The notes: a model not told the origin generated them from the sequence alone. DNA of 14,881 bases from Pseudomonadota bacterium (GCA_002704665.1 PAHB01000052.1:1-14881), one strand, 5' to 3'; positions 1 to 8,102 are shown, counted from the first letter of the stretch. Program-made: numbers and translations.

Positions 1-1786
1 TAATTCTTTTATTTGCTGCGCTCAGGTTTGCAGCTTCTTCTAATGCCTTGAAACTAGAGATTGATTTGAGTATAGGAATAATAGTATCAAAAGAGGATGG
101 TTTTTTTGTAATCACCGCCTCTATTTCATCAACCATGAACCCCATGCCTTTAAGGTATCCGCGTAACCTTTCTAAAATGAAGTCGTAAATCGAAGAACAG
201 ATCTTATCAGAGTTAATAGATGGGAAGTTATGGCATGTTTCTTCCAGTAAACGATTAAGGTCAATTTTTAGGTGATTTTCTATTAATATCCTAACTACAC
301 CTAGGGCACACCGTCTTAATGCGTATGGATCTTTATCTCCAGTCGGTGCGAGATTAATGCTAAATATGGCTACAAGTAGGTCTAATTTCTCAGCAAGTGC
401 AACACAAATAGAGGTTTCCTTTTTTGGAATTGAGTCACCATAAAACCTTGGAAGATAGTGATCTTCAATGGCTTGAGCTACTGATTGACTTTCTCCGTCA
501 TTCAGTGCGTAATATTTACCCATTATTCCTTGTAGCTCGGGAAACTCACCAACCATTTCTGATATTAAATCTGCCTTGCAAAGGTAGCCCGCTCTTTTCG
601 CCTCATCTTTACTAAATTTTAGCAAAGTAGCAATTTTAGATGCTAATAAACTTATTCTTTGGGCACGGTCGAATTGCGTTCCTAATTGATTCTGAAATAC
701 AACATTTTTCAATAATAAAACTTTTGCATCCAAACGACTCTTACAATCTGTTTCGAAGAAAAAACGCGCGTCTTGAAGTCTTGGAGTTATGACTCGTTGA
801 TTGCCCTCTATAATGTTCGAAGGGTCATCCATAAGCATATTGCTGACTAGAAGAAATTGATTTACAAGTTGGTTGTTTTTGTCGAAAAGAGGAAAGTATT
901 TTTGATTGGTTGTCATAGTCAAGACAAGACACTCAGGAGGAAGTTCTAGGAACTTATCGTCAAAACTAGTAACATAAACCACAGGATACTCTACTAAATT
1001 TGCAACCTCATCTAAAAGTCTTGATACTGAACTAGTACGCCAATTGTATCCTAGGTGGTCCGCATGTTTTTGGCATTGTTCCTCAATTTTTTCCTTTCGT
1101 TTTGCAGTAGAGACTATTACTTTCCCCTCTTTTTCTAGCATCTCCTCGTAATTGTCTATATTTGCTATATGCAGCTTTTTGTTGTTAAGAAAACGGTGTC
1201 CTATCGTATGGTTACCACTGCTGATTCCTAGTAACTCAGTATTCAAAGTTTTATCGCCATGCATAATAACAAGGTTGCGGAGGGGTCTGACAAATTTGGC
1301 AGTCGTTAAGCCATCATCTAGTTGATAAGTCATTAATTTGGGAATTGGCATCTTTTTTATAGCATTTTTCAGGCCTTCATTAACGATTTCCTCTACGGAG
1401 CTCCCATAAGTTTTTTGCTTAATATGCAACATCGCAACTTTCCCAGTATTATCACAAAAAATCTCGTCTAAATTTTTCTCACTCATCCCCATAGATTTTA
1501 ATTTTTTTAAAAGTGTTGGAGTGGGATTCTTATTTCTATCAAAACCTATTTGTAGGGGCACAAGTTTTACATTTACCTCTTTTGAAGGAGAGTGCCTTTT
1601 TACATTTTGAATGAGACTTGCTAATCGGCGAGGTGTTTCAAAAATATGATAAGTTGGATCGCTATCGAGCATTTCATGTTTGATCAGAGTGTCAACCATC
1701 GTGGCATTTAAACTTTTTGATAAAGTTATTAAAGCGGAGGGAGGAAGCTCCTCTGTTAATAATTCAATTAATAAGGGTTTAGACAT
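1..1786 (-). CDS. glyS: Glycine--tRNA ligase beta subunit, partial (C-terminus beyond window edge)
   Basis: Beta subunit of the tetrameric (alpha2beta2) bacterial glycyl-tRNA synthetase, which binds tRNA-Gly and works with GlyQ to charge it in the cytoplasm. I translated the minus strand from the ATG at 1786: about 595 codons run without a stop to the left edge. Family motifs appear in the expected order: LLTEELPPSAL near residue 8, TPRRLASL, FVRPLRNLVIMHGD, a GHRF block, LVEYPVVY, NQKYFPLF, EGNQRVITPRLQDARFFFET, EMVGEFPELQGIMGKYYA, HYLPRFYGD, APTGDKDPYALRR, and AANKRI at the cut end. E. coli GlyS has 689 residues, so roughly the last 90-100, including the C-terminal anticodon-binding region, are missing. 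The start lies 2 nt after the glyQ stop with AGAG about 9 nt upstream, so co-translation with glyQ is likely. No frameshift or internal stop was seen. Confidence 0.97.
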   Translation of the reverse strand, partial: MSKPLLIELLTEELPPSALITLSKSLNATMVDTLIKHEMLDSDPTYHIFETPRRLASLIQNVKRHSPSKEVNVKLVPLQIGFDRNKNPTPTLLKKLKSMGMSEKNLDEIFCDNTGKVAMLHIKQKTYGSSVEEIVNEGLKNAIKKMPIPKLMTYQLDDGLTTAKFVRPLRNLVIMHGDKTLNTELLGISSGNHTIGHRFLNNKKLHIANIDNYEEMLEKEGKVIVSTAKRKEKIEEQCQKHADHLGYNWRTSSVSRLLDEVANLVEYPVVYVTSFDDKFLELPPECLVLTMTTNQKYFPLFDKNNQLVNQFLLVSNMLMDDPSNIIEGNQRVITPRLQDARFFFETDCKSRLDAKVLLLKNVVFQNQLGTQFDRAQRISLLASKIATLLKFSKDEAKRAGYLCKADLISEMVGEFPELQGIMGKYYALNDGESQSVAQAIEDHYLPRFYGDSIPKKETSICVALAEKLDLLVAIFSINLAPTGDKDPYALRRCALGVVRILIENHLKIDLNRLLEETCHNFPSINSDKICSSIYDFILERLRGYLKGMGFMVDEIEAVITKKPSSFDTIIPILKSISSFKALEEAANLSAANKRI

Positions 1787-1788
1787 AT

Positions 1789-2724
1789 TTAAATATCTCT
1801 ATTTTTTATTACTTCCTGAAATTCTTCCTGACCTAAAAAATGTTTTAGGCAATTAACTTCCGCCAGCTTGAATCCGGATTGCTTACGGGTATTATAAAAA
1901 CTCCTCGCCACATCTTTGGCTAACTTTCGGACTCGAGCAATATACCCAGCCCGTTCTGTAACGGATATCGCGCCCCGTGCATCTAGCAAGTTGAATATAT
2001 GAGAACATTTTACGACCATATCATAAGCCGGCAACGGCAGGTTGTTGTTCACTGTGTTTATCGCCTCATTTTCGCAGTTGTTAAAGCTTTGTAGTAACTT
2101 CTCTACGTCCGACTTTTCAAAATTATATTTAGATTGTTCTTTTTCATTTTGTTTGAAAATATCCCCATAGTGAGTGTTTTTATTCCATTCAATGTCGTAT
2201 ACATTCGCCTTTGATTGTAGATAAATTGCTAGCCGCTCTAGACCGTAAGTAATTTCTCCTAACATTGGTTTGCATTGGAGACCACCCACTTCCTGAAAAT
2301 AGGTAAACTGTGTAATTTCCATTCCGTTAAGCCAAACCTCCCATCCTAATCCCCAAGAGCCTAGTGTAGGCGATTCCCAGTTATCCTCAACAAAACGGAT
2401 ATCGTGCTCACGTCCTTTGAGCCCAATTGTTTCTAAAGAATTTAAATATAGTTCAATTATGTTTATCGGTGATGGTTTAAGAACCACTTGAAATTGGTAA
2501 TAGTGCTGTAAACGATTTGGATTTTCTCCATATCGCCCATCTTTTGGTCGCCGAGAGGGCTGAACGTAGGCTGCTTTCCACGGTTCAGGACCAATAGCCC
2601 GAAGAAAAGTGGCCGGGTGAAACGTTCCAGCGCCAACTTCCATGTCATGCGGTTGAAGAATTACACAATCTTGATTAGCCCAATATTTTTGGAGTGAGAA
2701 AATAATTTCCTGAAAATAATACAT
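1789..2724 (-). CDS. glyQ: Glycine--tRNA ligase alpha subunit
   Basis: Catalytic class II subunit of the alpha2beta2 glycyl-tRNA synthetase; it forms glycyl-adenylate and transfers glycine to tRNA-Gly together with GlyS. The 311-residue product has the usual family length. It begins with the N-terminal helix (FQEIIFSLQKYW), followed by CVILQPHDMEVGAGTFHPAT near residue 20, the motif 2 region (VQPSRRPKDGRYGENPNR, about 54-71, then HYYQFQV), NWESPTLGSWGLGWEVWLNG (about 115-134), and motif 3 GEITYGLERLA (about 156-166). Nothing essential looks altered. The ATG lies 10 nt downstream of the lnt stop, and glyS follows after 2 nt, so it belongs to the same transcription unit. The lnt-glyQ-glyS order is typical of Betaproteobacteria. 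The Shine-Dalgarno sequence is weak (AAAG only). Confidence 0.98.
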   Translation of the reverse strand: MYYFQEIIFSLQKYWANQDCVILQPHDMEVGAGTFHPATFLRAIGPEPWKAAYVQPSRRPKDGRYGENPNRLQHYYQFQVVLKPSPINIIELYLNSLETIGLKGREHDIRFVEDNWESPTLGSWGLGWEVWLNGMEITQFTYFQEVGGLQCKPMLGEITYGLERLAIYLQSKANVYDIEWNKNTHYGDIFKQNEKEQSKYNFEKSDVEKLLQSFNNCENEAINTVNNNLPLPAYDMVVKCSHIFNLLDARGAISVTERAGYIARVRKLAKDVARSFYNTRKQSGFKLAEVNCLKHFLGQEEFQEVIKNRDI

Positions 2725-2734
2725 AGTCTTTGAT

Positions 2735-4267
2735 TTACGGTCGAATAATATTGTGTCGCTTACTTCTTCTTTGTGCGCCGACCACTATTATACTGATTGA
2801 AATTATAAATACAGGGCTATTTCCAAGAAATACAAACGGTGTCGTTCCCTGCCTGCCAATTATTGTCCCTTCGAGAATTCTGCTTTCAAACTCTGGTAAG
2901 ACTGATCGAACTTTACCTCTCCAATCTATTATCGCAGTAACTCCGGTATTAGTCGCGCGTAACATTACTCTTGATGTTTCAAGAGCGCGCATTTGGGAGA
3001 TTTGTAGATGTTGTTTTGAGGCTAATGATTTTCCCCACCAAGCGTCATTCGTGAAATTGGCCAGAACAGTTGCCTGTGGAAGTTGTCTGATAATTTCCTC
3101 GCCGAAGACATCTTCGTAGCAAATGTTTACTCCAATTTTCTGCCCAGCGACTTCAATGACAGGTTGGTTTAAGCTGCCGTGAGAGAAAGATGACATAGGT
3201 ATCTTCGCGCTTTTCATAAACCAACCGAAAATTTTTTGAAACGGGAAATAATCTCCAAATGGTACCAAGTGAATTTTGCGGTAAGTCTGAGATGGTGAGC
3301 TTCCTAAACTAAAAACACTATTAAATTGTTTGTTTTGAGGGTCAATCTCAGGTATTCCGACTAATATATCGGCTCCTCTCTCCTTGAAGGGTTTTTCAAA
3401 TCTCTCTAAAAAATTCGATGGGAGATTCTTATGAAAAACGGGAAAAGCTGTCTCAGGTAGCAGTAGTAAATCAGCTTTTGTGGTGAGTGCGAGTTTTAAA
3501 TAGTGCTCTAATGTTTGAATAGCTAATTTAGGTTCCCATTTTAAATTTTGAGCTATATTCCCTTGAATAAGGGCAACGGTAGTGGAAGTTTTCTGGATAG
3601 GATGGGACCACTCGATCAACTTAAGTATCTGGCCACTTGCTAAAACACAAAAAATAATTGTGATACTTTTTCGTATGTATATTCCTAATTTTGGATGATA
3701 AGAACCTTTAAAAATTAAATTTAACGCTCCAGCCAATAAAGCAAGAAGAAAAGATAATCCATATACTCCAGTAATAGGCCCGAAACCAGATAGAGGACTA
3801 AGCGGAACTTGGGAGTATCCAAACGATAACCAAGGGAATCCTGTTAAGATGTAGCCACGTCCAACCTCCCCTAAAGTCCAAGTCGCCGGGAAAATTAACA
3901 GCAATAGGAAGACACGATTTATTTTCTTGAAATATTGGAATGCTAGTCCGACAAACCCGGCATAAAGCGATAAATAAAGCGAAAATAACAATACAACTGT
4001 TCCAGCTAGAAATAAATTCATACCTCCAAATTTATAAAGGCTGACAAAAATCCAACTGGTTCCTGAGATAAACAGCCCTAATCCGAAGTAAAATCCGACT
4101 AAAAAAGATAATGTAAAGTTTTTACATCTCTCGAAAAAAAAGACTAATATAGCAAGAGTTAGAGCAGGCAGCGGATAGAGGTAAAAAGGTGCAAAGCCCA
4201 GCACCGATATTCCCCCAATTAAAAAAGAGAAAATTAATAGCTGAGAGTTATTGAGTTTTTTCAACAT
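2735..4267 (-). CDS. lnt: Apolipoprotein N-acyltransferase
   Basis: Inner-membrane enzyme that adds the third acyl chain to the N-terminal cysteine of diacylglyceryl-lipoproteins, the last step before Lol sorting to the outer membrane. The 510-residue protein has about six hydrophobic helices in residues 10-220, then a periplasmic nitrilase-like domain (about 228-475), then a final membrane helix near 478-497. The Glu-Lys-Cys triad is visible: E272 in LLPETAFP, K331 in YRKIHLVPFGDYFPF, and C383 in VNICYEDVFGE. NFTNDAWWG and RALETSRVMLRATNTG are further family hallmarks. The ATG at 4267 lies inside the end of corC (20-nt overlap), suggesting translational coupling. The same gene sits behind ybeZ-ybeY-corC in E. 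coli. One predicted substrate family, a MltA-type lipoprotein, is encoded in this window. Confidence 0.97.
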   Translation of the reverse strand: MLKKLNNSQLLIFSFLIGGISVLGFAPFYLYPLPALTLAILVFFFERCKNFTLSFLVGFYFGLGLFISGTSWIFVSLYKFGGMNLFLAGTVVLLFSLYLSLYAGFVGLAFQYFKKINRVFLLLLIFPATWTLGEVGRGYILTGFPWLSFGYSQVPLSPLSGFGPITGVYGLSFLLALLAGALNLIFKGSYHPKLGIYIRKSITIIFCVLASGQILKLIEWSHPIQKTSTTVALIQGNIAQNLKWEPKLAIQTLEHYLKLALTTKADLLLLPETAFPVFHKNLPSNFLERFEKPFKERGADILVGIPEIDPQNKQFNSVFSLGSSPSQTYRKIHLVPFGDYFPFQKIFGWFMKSAKIPMSSFSHGSLNQPVIEVAGQKIGVNICYEDVFGEEIIRQLPQATVLANFTNDAWWGKSLASKQHLQISQMRALETSRVMLRATNTGVTAIIDWRGKVRSVLPEFESRILEGTIIGRQGTTPFVFLGNSPVFIISISIIVVGAQRRSKRHNIIRP

Positions 4268-5081
4268 TCATGTGAGGTTTCGCAATCATTAATATTTGTA
4301 GTTTTCTGCTGTCAGCTCTGATAATTTTTACGTCGAGACCTCCAATTTGAAATTCTTCGCCCCCTTTAGGCAATCGGCCTACATGAGCTAATACCAGACC
4401 GCCGATGGTATCAAAATCCTCCGTACTAAAGTTAGTACCCAACTCTTCATTAATATCCGTTAAATCAGTATATGCCTTAACACGATAATTACCGTTTCCA
4501 TCTAATACTATATTGGCTTCCGTTTCGTCAAAGTCAAATTCGTCCTCAATATCTCCAACTATTTGTTCGAGGACATCTTCTATGGTTACTAAACCAGCTA
4601 CCCCCCCGTATTCATCAACCACAATCGCTATATGATTCCTATTTTTTCGGAAATCCTCTAGTAAAACATTTAATCTTTTAGATTCAGGTATAAAACCCGC
4701 CGGTCTTAAGTTTTCCCTCAAATCAAAGTTATCGTTATTTTGATAGTACCTTAGTAAATCTTTCGCCAAAAGGATGCCAATTACGTCATCCTTATCATCG
4801 CCAATGACCGGAAATCGTGAATGCGCAGTCTCGATAGCATATTCAATGATTTTTTCCATCGGGTCATTTATATTCATAATACCCATTTGTGTTCTGGGGA
4901 CCATAATATCACCTGCCTTCATATCCGAGACTTGTAATACTCCCTCAATCATTGATAAGGCCTCGGCGTCCATTATATTTCTCTCAAAGGAATTATGAAG
5001 TAAGGTTACTAACTGTTCCCTATCTTTCGGCTCTTTTCGGAGAAAGTTATCCAGCTTTTGTTTCCACGCTATTTTCATCAT
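4248..5081 (-). CDS. corC: CorC/HlyC-family CBS-domain protein (YbeX)
   Basis: Soluble 277-residue protein of the CorC/YbeX group. It has two CBS domains (about residues 55-118 and 123-180; IMVPRTQM and HIAIVVDEYGGVAGLVTIED are typical) and a C-terminal CorC_HlyC domain (about 190-268; DTIGGLVLAHVGRLPKGGE). There is no DUF21 membrane domain, so it is the short YbeX type and not the membrane-bound TlyC/YfjD type. CorC was first linked to cobalt and magnesium efflux; E. coli YbeX has more recently been connected with ribosome metabolism, which suits its position after ybeY. Two adjacent ATG codons (5081 and 5078) could start it; a GGA about 9 nt upstream does not separate them clearly. The stop overlaps the lnt start by 20 nt. 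Family assignment is firm; the precise function is not. Confidence 0.95.
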   Translation of the reverse strand: MMKIAWKQKLDNFLRKEPKDREQLVTLLHNSFERNIMDAEALSMIEGVLQVSDMKAGDIMVPRTQMGIMNINDPMEKIIEYAIETAHSRFPVIGDDKDDVIGILLAKDLLRYYQNNDNFDLRENLRPAGFIPESKRLNVLLEDFRKNRNHIAIVVDEYGGVAGLVTIEDVLEQIVGDIEDEFDFDETEANIVLDGNGNYRVKAYTDLTDINEELGTNFSTEDFDTIGGLVLAHVGRLPKGGEEFQIGGLDVKIIRADSRKLQILMIAKPHMNVEKTQ

Positions 5082-5111
5082 TAATCATCCGTTTATTATG
5101 TGCTTTGGTTG

Positions 5112-5603
5112 TTAGGTTAAACCATGCTTTTGATAAGGATTTTTAAACCCAAGTCTGTTTAATAGGAGCTTTTCTCGATCTTCCATCAGTTTTGCATCGT
5201 TACTGTCGTCATGAGTGAATCCATGTAGATGCAAGATGCCATGTATTATCATGTGTGCTAAATGTGATGTGGTGGTCTTGTTCTGTTGAAGGGCTTCGCG
5301 TTTTACTACAGGCAAGCATATAGCTATATCCCCTTGCAATGGACTGCAGTAGTTGTAAGGAAAACTTAAAACATTGGTAGCATTTTTTTTGCCTCGGAAA
5401 AAATAGTTTAATTTTCTACCTTCAGATTCTCCTATAATTCTTATGGTTACTTTTATGTCCTTTGTTGCAGCCGCAAGAATCCACGTTTTAATCTCTTTCT
5501 TTGTTGGTAAAGACTTATCCTTAATTCCAAATTGAATTTCGATACTAGTCTTTAGGTTTCTAGGGTGATTAATATTTGTTTTAGTTCTTTCTTTGGTCAT
5601 CAT
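5112..5603 (-). CDS. ybeY: Endoribonuclease YbeY (16S rRNA maturation)
   Basis: Zinc-dependent single-strand endoribonuclease needed for 16S rRNA 3' end maturation and 70S ribosome quality control. The 163-residue protein carries the diagnostic metal site HGILHLHGFTH, giving His ligands 121, 125 and 131 in the H-x3-H-x5-H pattern. It also has the upstream block NATNVLSFPYN (about 74-84) and GDIAICLP (about 91-98). Length is normal for the family. Two consecutive ATG codons (5603 and 5600) lie within the end of phoH, giving a 23-nt overlap. The nearest purine-rich stretch (AAGG) is more than 10 nt upstream, so translation probably depends partly on ribosomes finishing phoH. YbeY and the PhoH-like ATPase are known partners in E. 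coli, which the gene order supports. Confidence 0.96.
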   Translation of the reverse strand: MMTKERTKTNINHPRNLKTSIEIQFGIKDKSLPTKKEIKTWILAAATKDIKVTIRIIGESEGRKLNYFFRGKKNATNVLSFPYNYCSPLQGDIAICLPVVKREALQQNKTTTSHLAHMIIHGILHLHGFTHDDSNDAKLMEDREKLLLNRLGFKNPYQKHGLT

Positions 5604-6540
5604 ATTTCTGATAGGCCTTAACTATTCTTTGGACTAAAGGATGTCTGACAACATCATTTCCCTGAAACTCAGTGAAGGAAATTCCGGTAACATTTTTGAG
5701 TATTTTTTTAGCCTCGAGTAATCCGTTTTTTTTAGGGTTAGGAAGGTCTATTTGGGTTATATCGCCGGTTACCACTGCTTGACTTCCAAAACCTATCCTA
5801 GTCAAAAACATTTTCATTTGTTCAGGTGTAGTATTTTGAGCCTCATCAAGAATAACAAAGGAATTATTGATGGTGCGGCCTCGCATGTAAGCTAACGGAG
5901 CGACCTCAATCACGCCTCGATCAAATAGTTTTCCTGTCCTTTCGATTCCCATTAAATCATATAGAGCGTCATATAGTGGACGAAGGTACGGATCGACTTT
6001 CTGCGCTAAATCTCCAGGAAGGAAACCCAGACGTTCACCTGCTTCAACAGCTGGTCTCGCCAGAATTATTCGTTTAATCAGACCTCTCTCAAAAGCATCG
6101 ACAGCGCTTGCAACCGCTAAGTAGGTTTTACCGGTTCCAGCAGGCCCTATGCCGAATACAACGTCAGAGTTCTGAATTTGTTGAAGATACTTTATTTGAC
6201 GAACAGAGCGTCCTCTCAAATCTTTTTTACCTGTTCGTAGGGTGATTTCGTCACTGTTATTATTTGGATTTTTTTCAGGATTGTTTGCTAATTCCATCAA
6301 ATCAAGCTGAATATCTTCGATTTTTAAGTATTTGCCAGCTTTTTGATAAAATTTTTGTAGAGTGTTTTTTGCCAATTCCATTTTAGATTGCTCGCCTGCA
6401 AGCGAAAAATTTCCCCCTCTGCGCATTATGGTTACATTAAAAGCTGCTTCTATTTCCCGCAGATTTTCATCTAACGAACCGCAAAGGTTTGCAAGCCTTT
6501 CGTTGTCTGGGGGAATTAATGTGAAGTTTGTTGAATTCAA
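5581..6540 (-). CDS. ybeZ: PhoH-family ATPase (YbeZ), TTG start
   Basis: P-loop ATPase of the PhoH family, functional partner of YbeY in rRNA metabolism. In the 319-residue product, Walker A is GPAGTGKT at residues 132-139 and Walker B is FVILDEAQ at 228-235, flanked by the conserved RPAVEAGERLGFLPGDL, KVDPYLRPLYDAL and EVAPLAYMRGRT segments. The C-terminal DVVRHPLVQRIVKAY closes the domain. The N-terminal part (FTLIPPDNERLANLCGSLDENL) resembles E. coli YbeZ from its first residues, so the start at 6540 is supported although the codon is TTG. That TTG overlaps the miaB TGA stop as TTGA, a 4-nt overlap typical of coupled genes. No upstream in-frame start is needed to complete the fold. The name phoH reflects homology, not evidence of phosphate control. 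Confidence 0.95.
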   Translation of the reverse strand: MNSTNFTLIPPDNERLANLCGSLDENLREIEAAFNVTIMRRGGNFSLAGEQSKMELAKNTLQKFYQKAGKYLKIEDIQLDLMELANNPEKNPNNNSDEITLRTGKKDLRGRSVRQIKYLQQIQNSDVVFGIGPAGTGKTYLAVASAVDAFERGLIKRIILARPAVEAGERLGFLPGDLAQKVDPYLRPLYDALYDLMGIERTGKLFDRGVIEVAPLAYMRGRTINNSFVILDEAQNTTPEQMKMFLTRIGFGSQAVVTGDITQIDLPNPKKNGLLEAKKILKNVTGISFTEFQGNDVVRHPLVQRIVKAYQKYDDQRKN

Positions 6541-7871
6541 GCAGCGTTTTTTACTAGGCGAGTTGCACGAAGTGAATTAGATAGAATTTTTGTGATACGA
6601 ACTTTTTCCATAGTTCCAATTAAGCTCGATGGTCCGGAAAAATTTACCACCCGATTATTCGAAGTTCTTCCAAAGATTTCTCCGTTACCTTTTACTGAAG
6701 AACCTTCAACCAGCACTTCTTCAACGGTGTTCAGCATGGCCATGCTTTTTTCGTTTCTATAACGGTTCAATGCATTTTGTAGCGCTTGTAACCGTGATTT
6801 TTTTACCTCAACTGGTATTTGATTAGGTAGATCGGATGCAGGAGTTCCTGGCCTAGGGCTGTACATAAAACTGAAGCTCGTGTCGAATTTTACTTTTTCT
6901 ATAAGTGCTAAGGTGCATTGAAAATCGTGATCTGTTTCTCCTGGGAAACCAACTATAAAGTCTGACCCTATACTAATATTAGGCCTAACTTTTCGCAACT
7001 TTTTAATAATTAATTCATATTCGTCGCAGCTGTACCCTCTTTTCATAAGTCTTAGGATTTGATCTGAGCCCGATTGAACTGGCAGGTGAACATGATCGAC
7101 TAACTTGTCGATTTTCTCAAAGGCAGTAATTAACTCAGGCCCGAATTCCTTTGGATGTGATGTAGTAAATCGGATTCTGTCTATACCTGGTATGCTGGCA
7201 GAAAAGTCTAGTAATCTCGGAAAATTAATTAGCTTTTTATTTTGGTCCAGCCCGTTATAGGCATTGACGTTTTGCCCAAGAAAGGTAACCTCCTTTACAC
7301 CTTGTTTTGATAGTCCAGCGAGTTCTATTAGCACCTCTTCAAAGGGGCGAGATATCTCTTCGCCTCGAGTATAAGGCACTACACAAAAGCTACAATATTT
7401 ACTGCATCCTTCCATTACTGATACAAAAGCCGTACATTTTTCGGGCGTTGGCATCGGAAGTTTGTCAAATTTTTCAATTTCTGGAAAGGAAATGTCAATT
7501 TGCGACTTTCCCGTTAATCGATTTTGGTATATCAACTTTGGCAAGCGATGCAGAGTTTGTGGTCCAAAAACAACGTCAACGTATGGCGCCCTTCGAATAA
7601 TTTCCGGACCCTCTTGGCTAGCTACGCAGCCTCCCACGCCGATAATAAGTTCGGGATTTAATGACTTGAGGTGCCTTACTCTGCCTAAATCACTGAAAAC
7701 TTTCTCTTGGGCCTTTTCTCTCACAGAGCATGTATTGAAAATAATTATATCTGCATCATCTGGTCGAGATGTTGTCTCCACAAAATTGTCATCCTTGAGC
7801 ACATCGATGATTCGATCGGAATCATAGACATTCATTTGACAACCAAAGGTTCGTATGAAAACTTTTTTCAT
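6537..7871 (-). CDS. miaB: tRNA-2-methylthio-N6-dimethylallyladenosine synthase
   Basis: Radical-SAM methylthiotransferase that converts i6A37 to ms2i6A37 in tRNAs reading UNN codons. The 444-residue protein has three domains. The N-terminal MTTase domain holds the auxiliary cluster cysteines C11 (TFGCQMN), C48 (FNTCSVREKA) and C82 (GVGGCVASQ). The radical-SAM domain has the CxxxCxxC site C156-C160-C163 (EGCSKYCSFCVVPYTRG), followed by GQNVNAYNG, HLPVQSGSDQILRLMKRGY and GSDFIVGFPGET. A C-terminal TRAM domain occupies roughly 378-440. All six cluster cysteines are present. It is first in the run, preceded by a candidate promoter with a leader of about 65 nt. There is no obvious Shine-Dalgarno sequence before the ATG. 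It overlaps the downstream phoH start by 4 nt. Confidence 0.98.
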   Translation of the reverse strand: MKKVFIRTFGCQMNVYDSDRIIDVLKDDNFVETTSRPDDADIIIFNTCSVREKAQEKVFSDLGRVRHLKSLNPELIIGVGGCVASQEGPEIIRRAPYVDVVFGPQTLHRLPKLIYQNRLTGKSQIDISFPEIEKFDKLPMPTPEKCTAFVSVMEGCSKYCSFCVVPYTRGEEISRPFEEVLIELAGLSKQGVKEVTFLGQNVNAYNGLDQNKKLINFPRLLDFSASIPGIDRIRFTTSHPKEFGPELITAFEKIDKLVDHVHLPVQSGSDQILRLMKRGYSCDEYELIIKKLRKVRPNISIGSDFIVGFPGETDHDFQCTLALIEKVKFDTSFSFMYSPRPGTPASDLPNQIPVEVKKSRLQALQNALNRYRNEKSMAMLNTVEEVLVEGSSVKGNGEIFGRTSNNRVVNFSGPSSLIGTMEKVRITKILSNSLRATRLVKNAA

Positions 7872-7917
7872 TATTTTTTAGATGATAAGATCAGATAAAG
7901 CACTAAATCCTTTTTTT

Positions 7918-7952
7918 AAGCTAGCATTTAAACCTTGAATTTATTCTAGCTT
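7918..7952. repeat. 7-bp inverted repeat over the predicted miaB -10 box and start site
   Basis: AAGCTAG (7918-7924) and CTAGCTT (7946-7952) are perfect inverted copies separated by 21 bp. The right arm overlaps the predicted -10 box (7943-7948), and the left arm lies about 12-18 nt downstream of the predicted start site. The RNA would contain only one arm, so if functional it would act as a DNA operator, not as an RNA hairpin. The arms are short, and the dyad could be chance in AT-rich DNA. Confidence 0.4.
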
Positions 7953-7971
7953 TTGTAACTAGGTTTATTAA
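7943..7971 (-). promoter_or_regulatory. Candidate sigma70 promoter for the miaB operon
   Basis: On the minus strand, TTAATA (7966-7971) and TAGAAT (7943-7948) are separated by 17 nt. The -10 box matches TATAAT at five of six positions and the -35 box matches TTGACA at four of six. Transcription would start near 7936, about 65 nt before the miaB ATG. The region is AT-rich, which raises the chance of a fortuitous match; read-through from the tRNA upstream is an alternative source of miaB transcript. Confidence 0.5.
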
Positions 7972-8026
7972 ATACGAAATGGAATAAAAAAATCCACTGT
8001 CTTAAGCCATTACTTTTCCATATAAT

Positions 8027-8102
8027 TGGTGGCGAATCTGGGATTTGAACCTAGGACCTTCGGATTATGATTCCGCTGCTCTAACCACTGAGCTAATTCG
8101 CC
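8027..8102 (-). tRNA. tRNA with CAU anticodon (probably elongator tRNA-Met)
   Basis: A 76-nt cloverleaf including an encoded CCA end (8027-8029). The acceptor stem GGCGAAT/ATTCGCC pairs fully, discriminator A73. The D stem is GCTC/GAGC with loop AGTGGTTA, the anticodon loop ATCATAA (anticodon CAT) and the T loop TTCAAAT. Two stem positions do not pair: G27 with A43 at the top of the anticodon stem, and A51 with C63 in the T stem. CAU anticodons occur in initiator Met, elongator Met and lysidine-modified Ile2 tRNAs. The perfectly paired acceptor end argues against an initiator. The GGAATCATAATCC anticodon arm resembles elongator tRNA-Met as I recall it in related bacteria, but Ile2 is not excluded. 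It has its own promoter upstream. Confidence 0.9.

Noticed and set aside
1..1786. Possibility that the glyS region is a pseudogene, because no complete open frame is bounded inside it
   Set aside because: Manual translation of the minus strand gives an uninterrupted GlyS of about 595 residues; the frame is open only because the stop lies beyond the window edge.
2730..3119. Plus-strand 129-residue open frame opposite lnt
   Set aside because: It lies entirely antisense to the lnt nitrilase domain, has no recognisable motif or ribosome binding site, and is a shadow of the real gene.
7462..7827. Plus-strand 121-residue open frame opposite miaB
   Set aside because: It is antisense to the conserved MiaB N-terminal domain, with low-complexity composition and no supporting signals.
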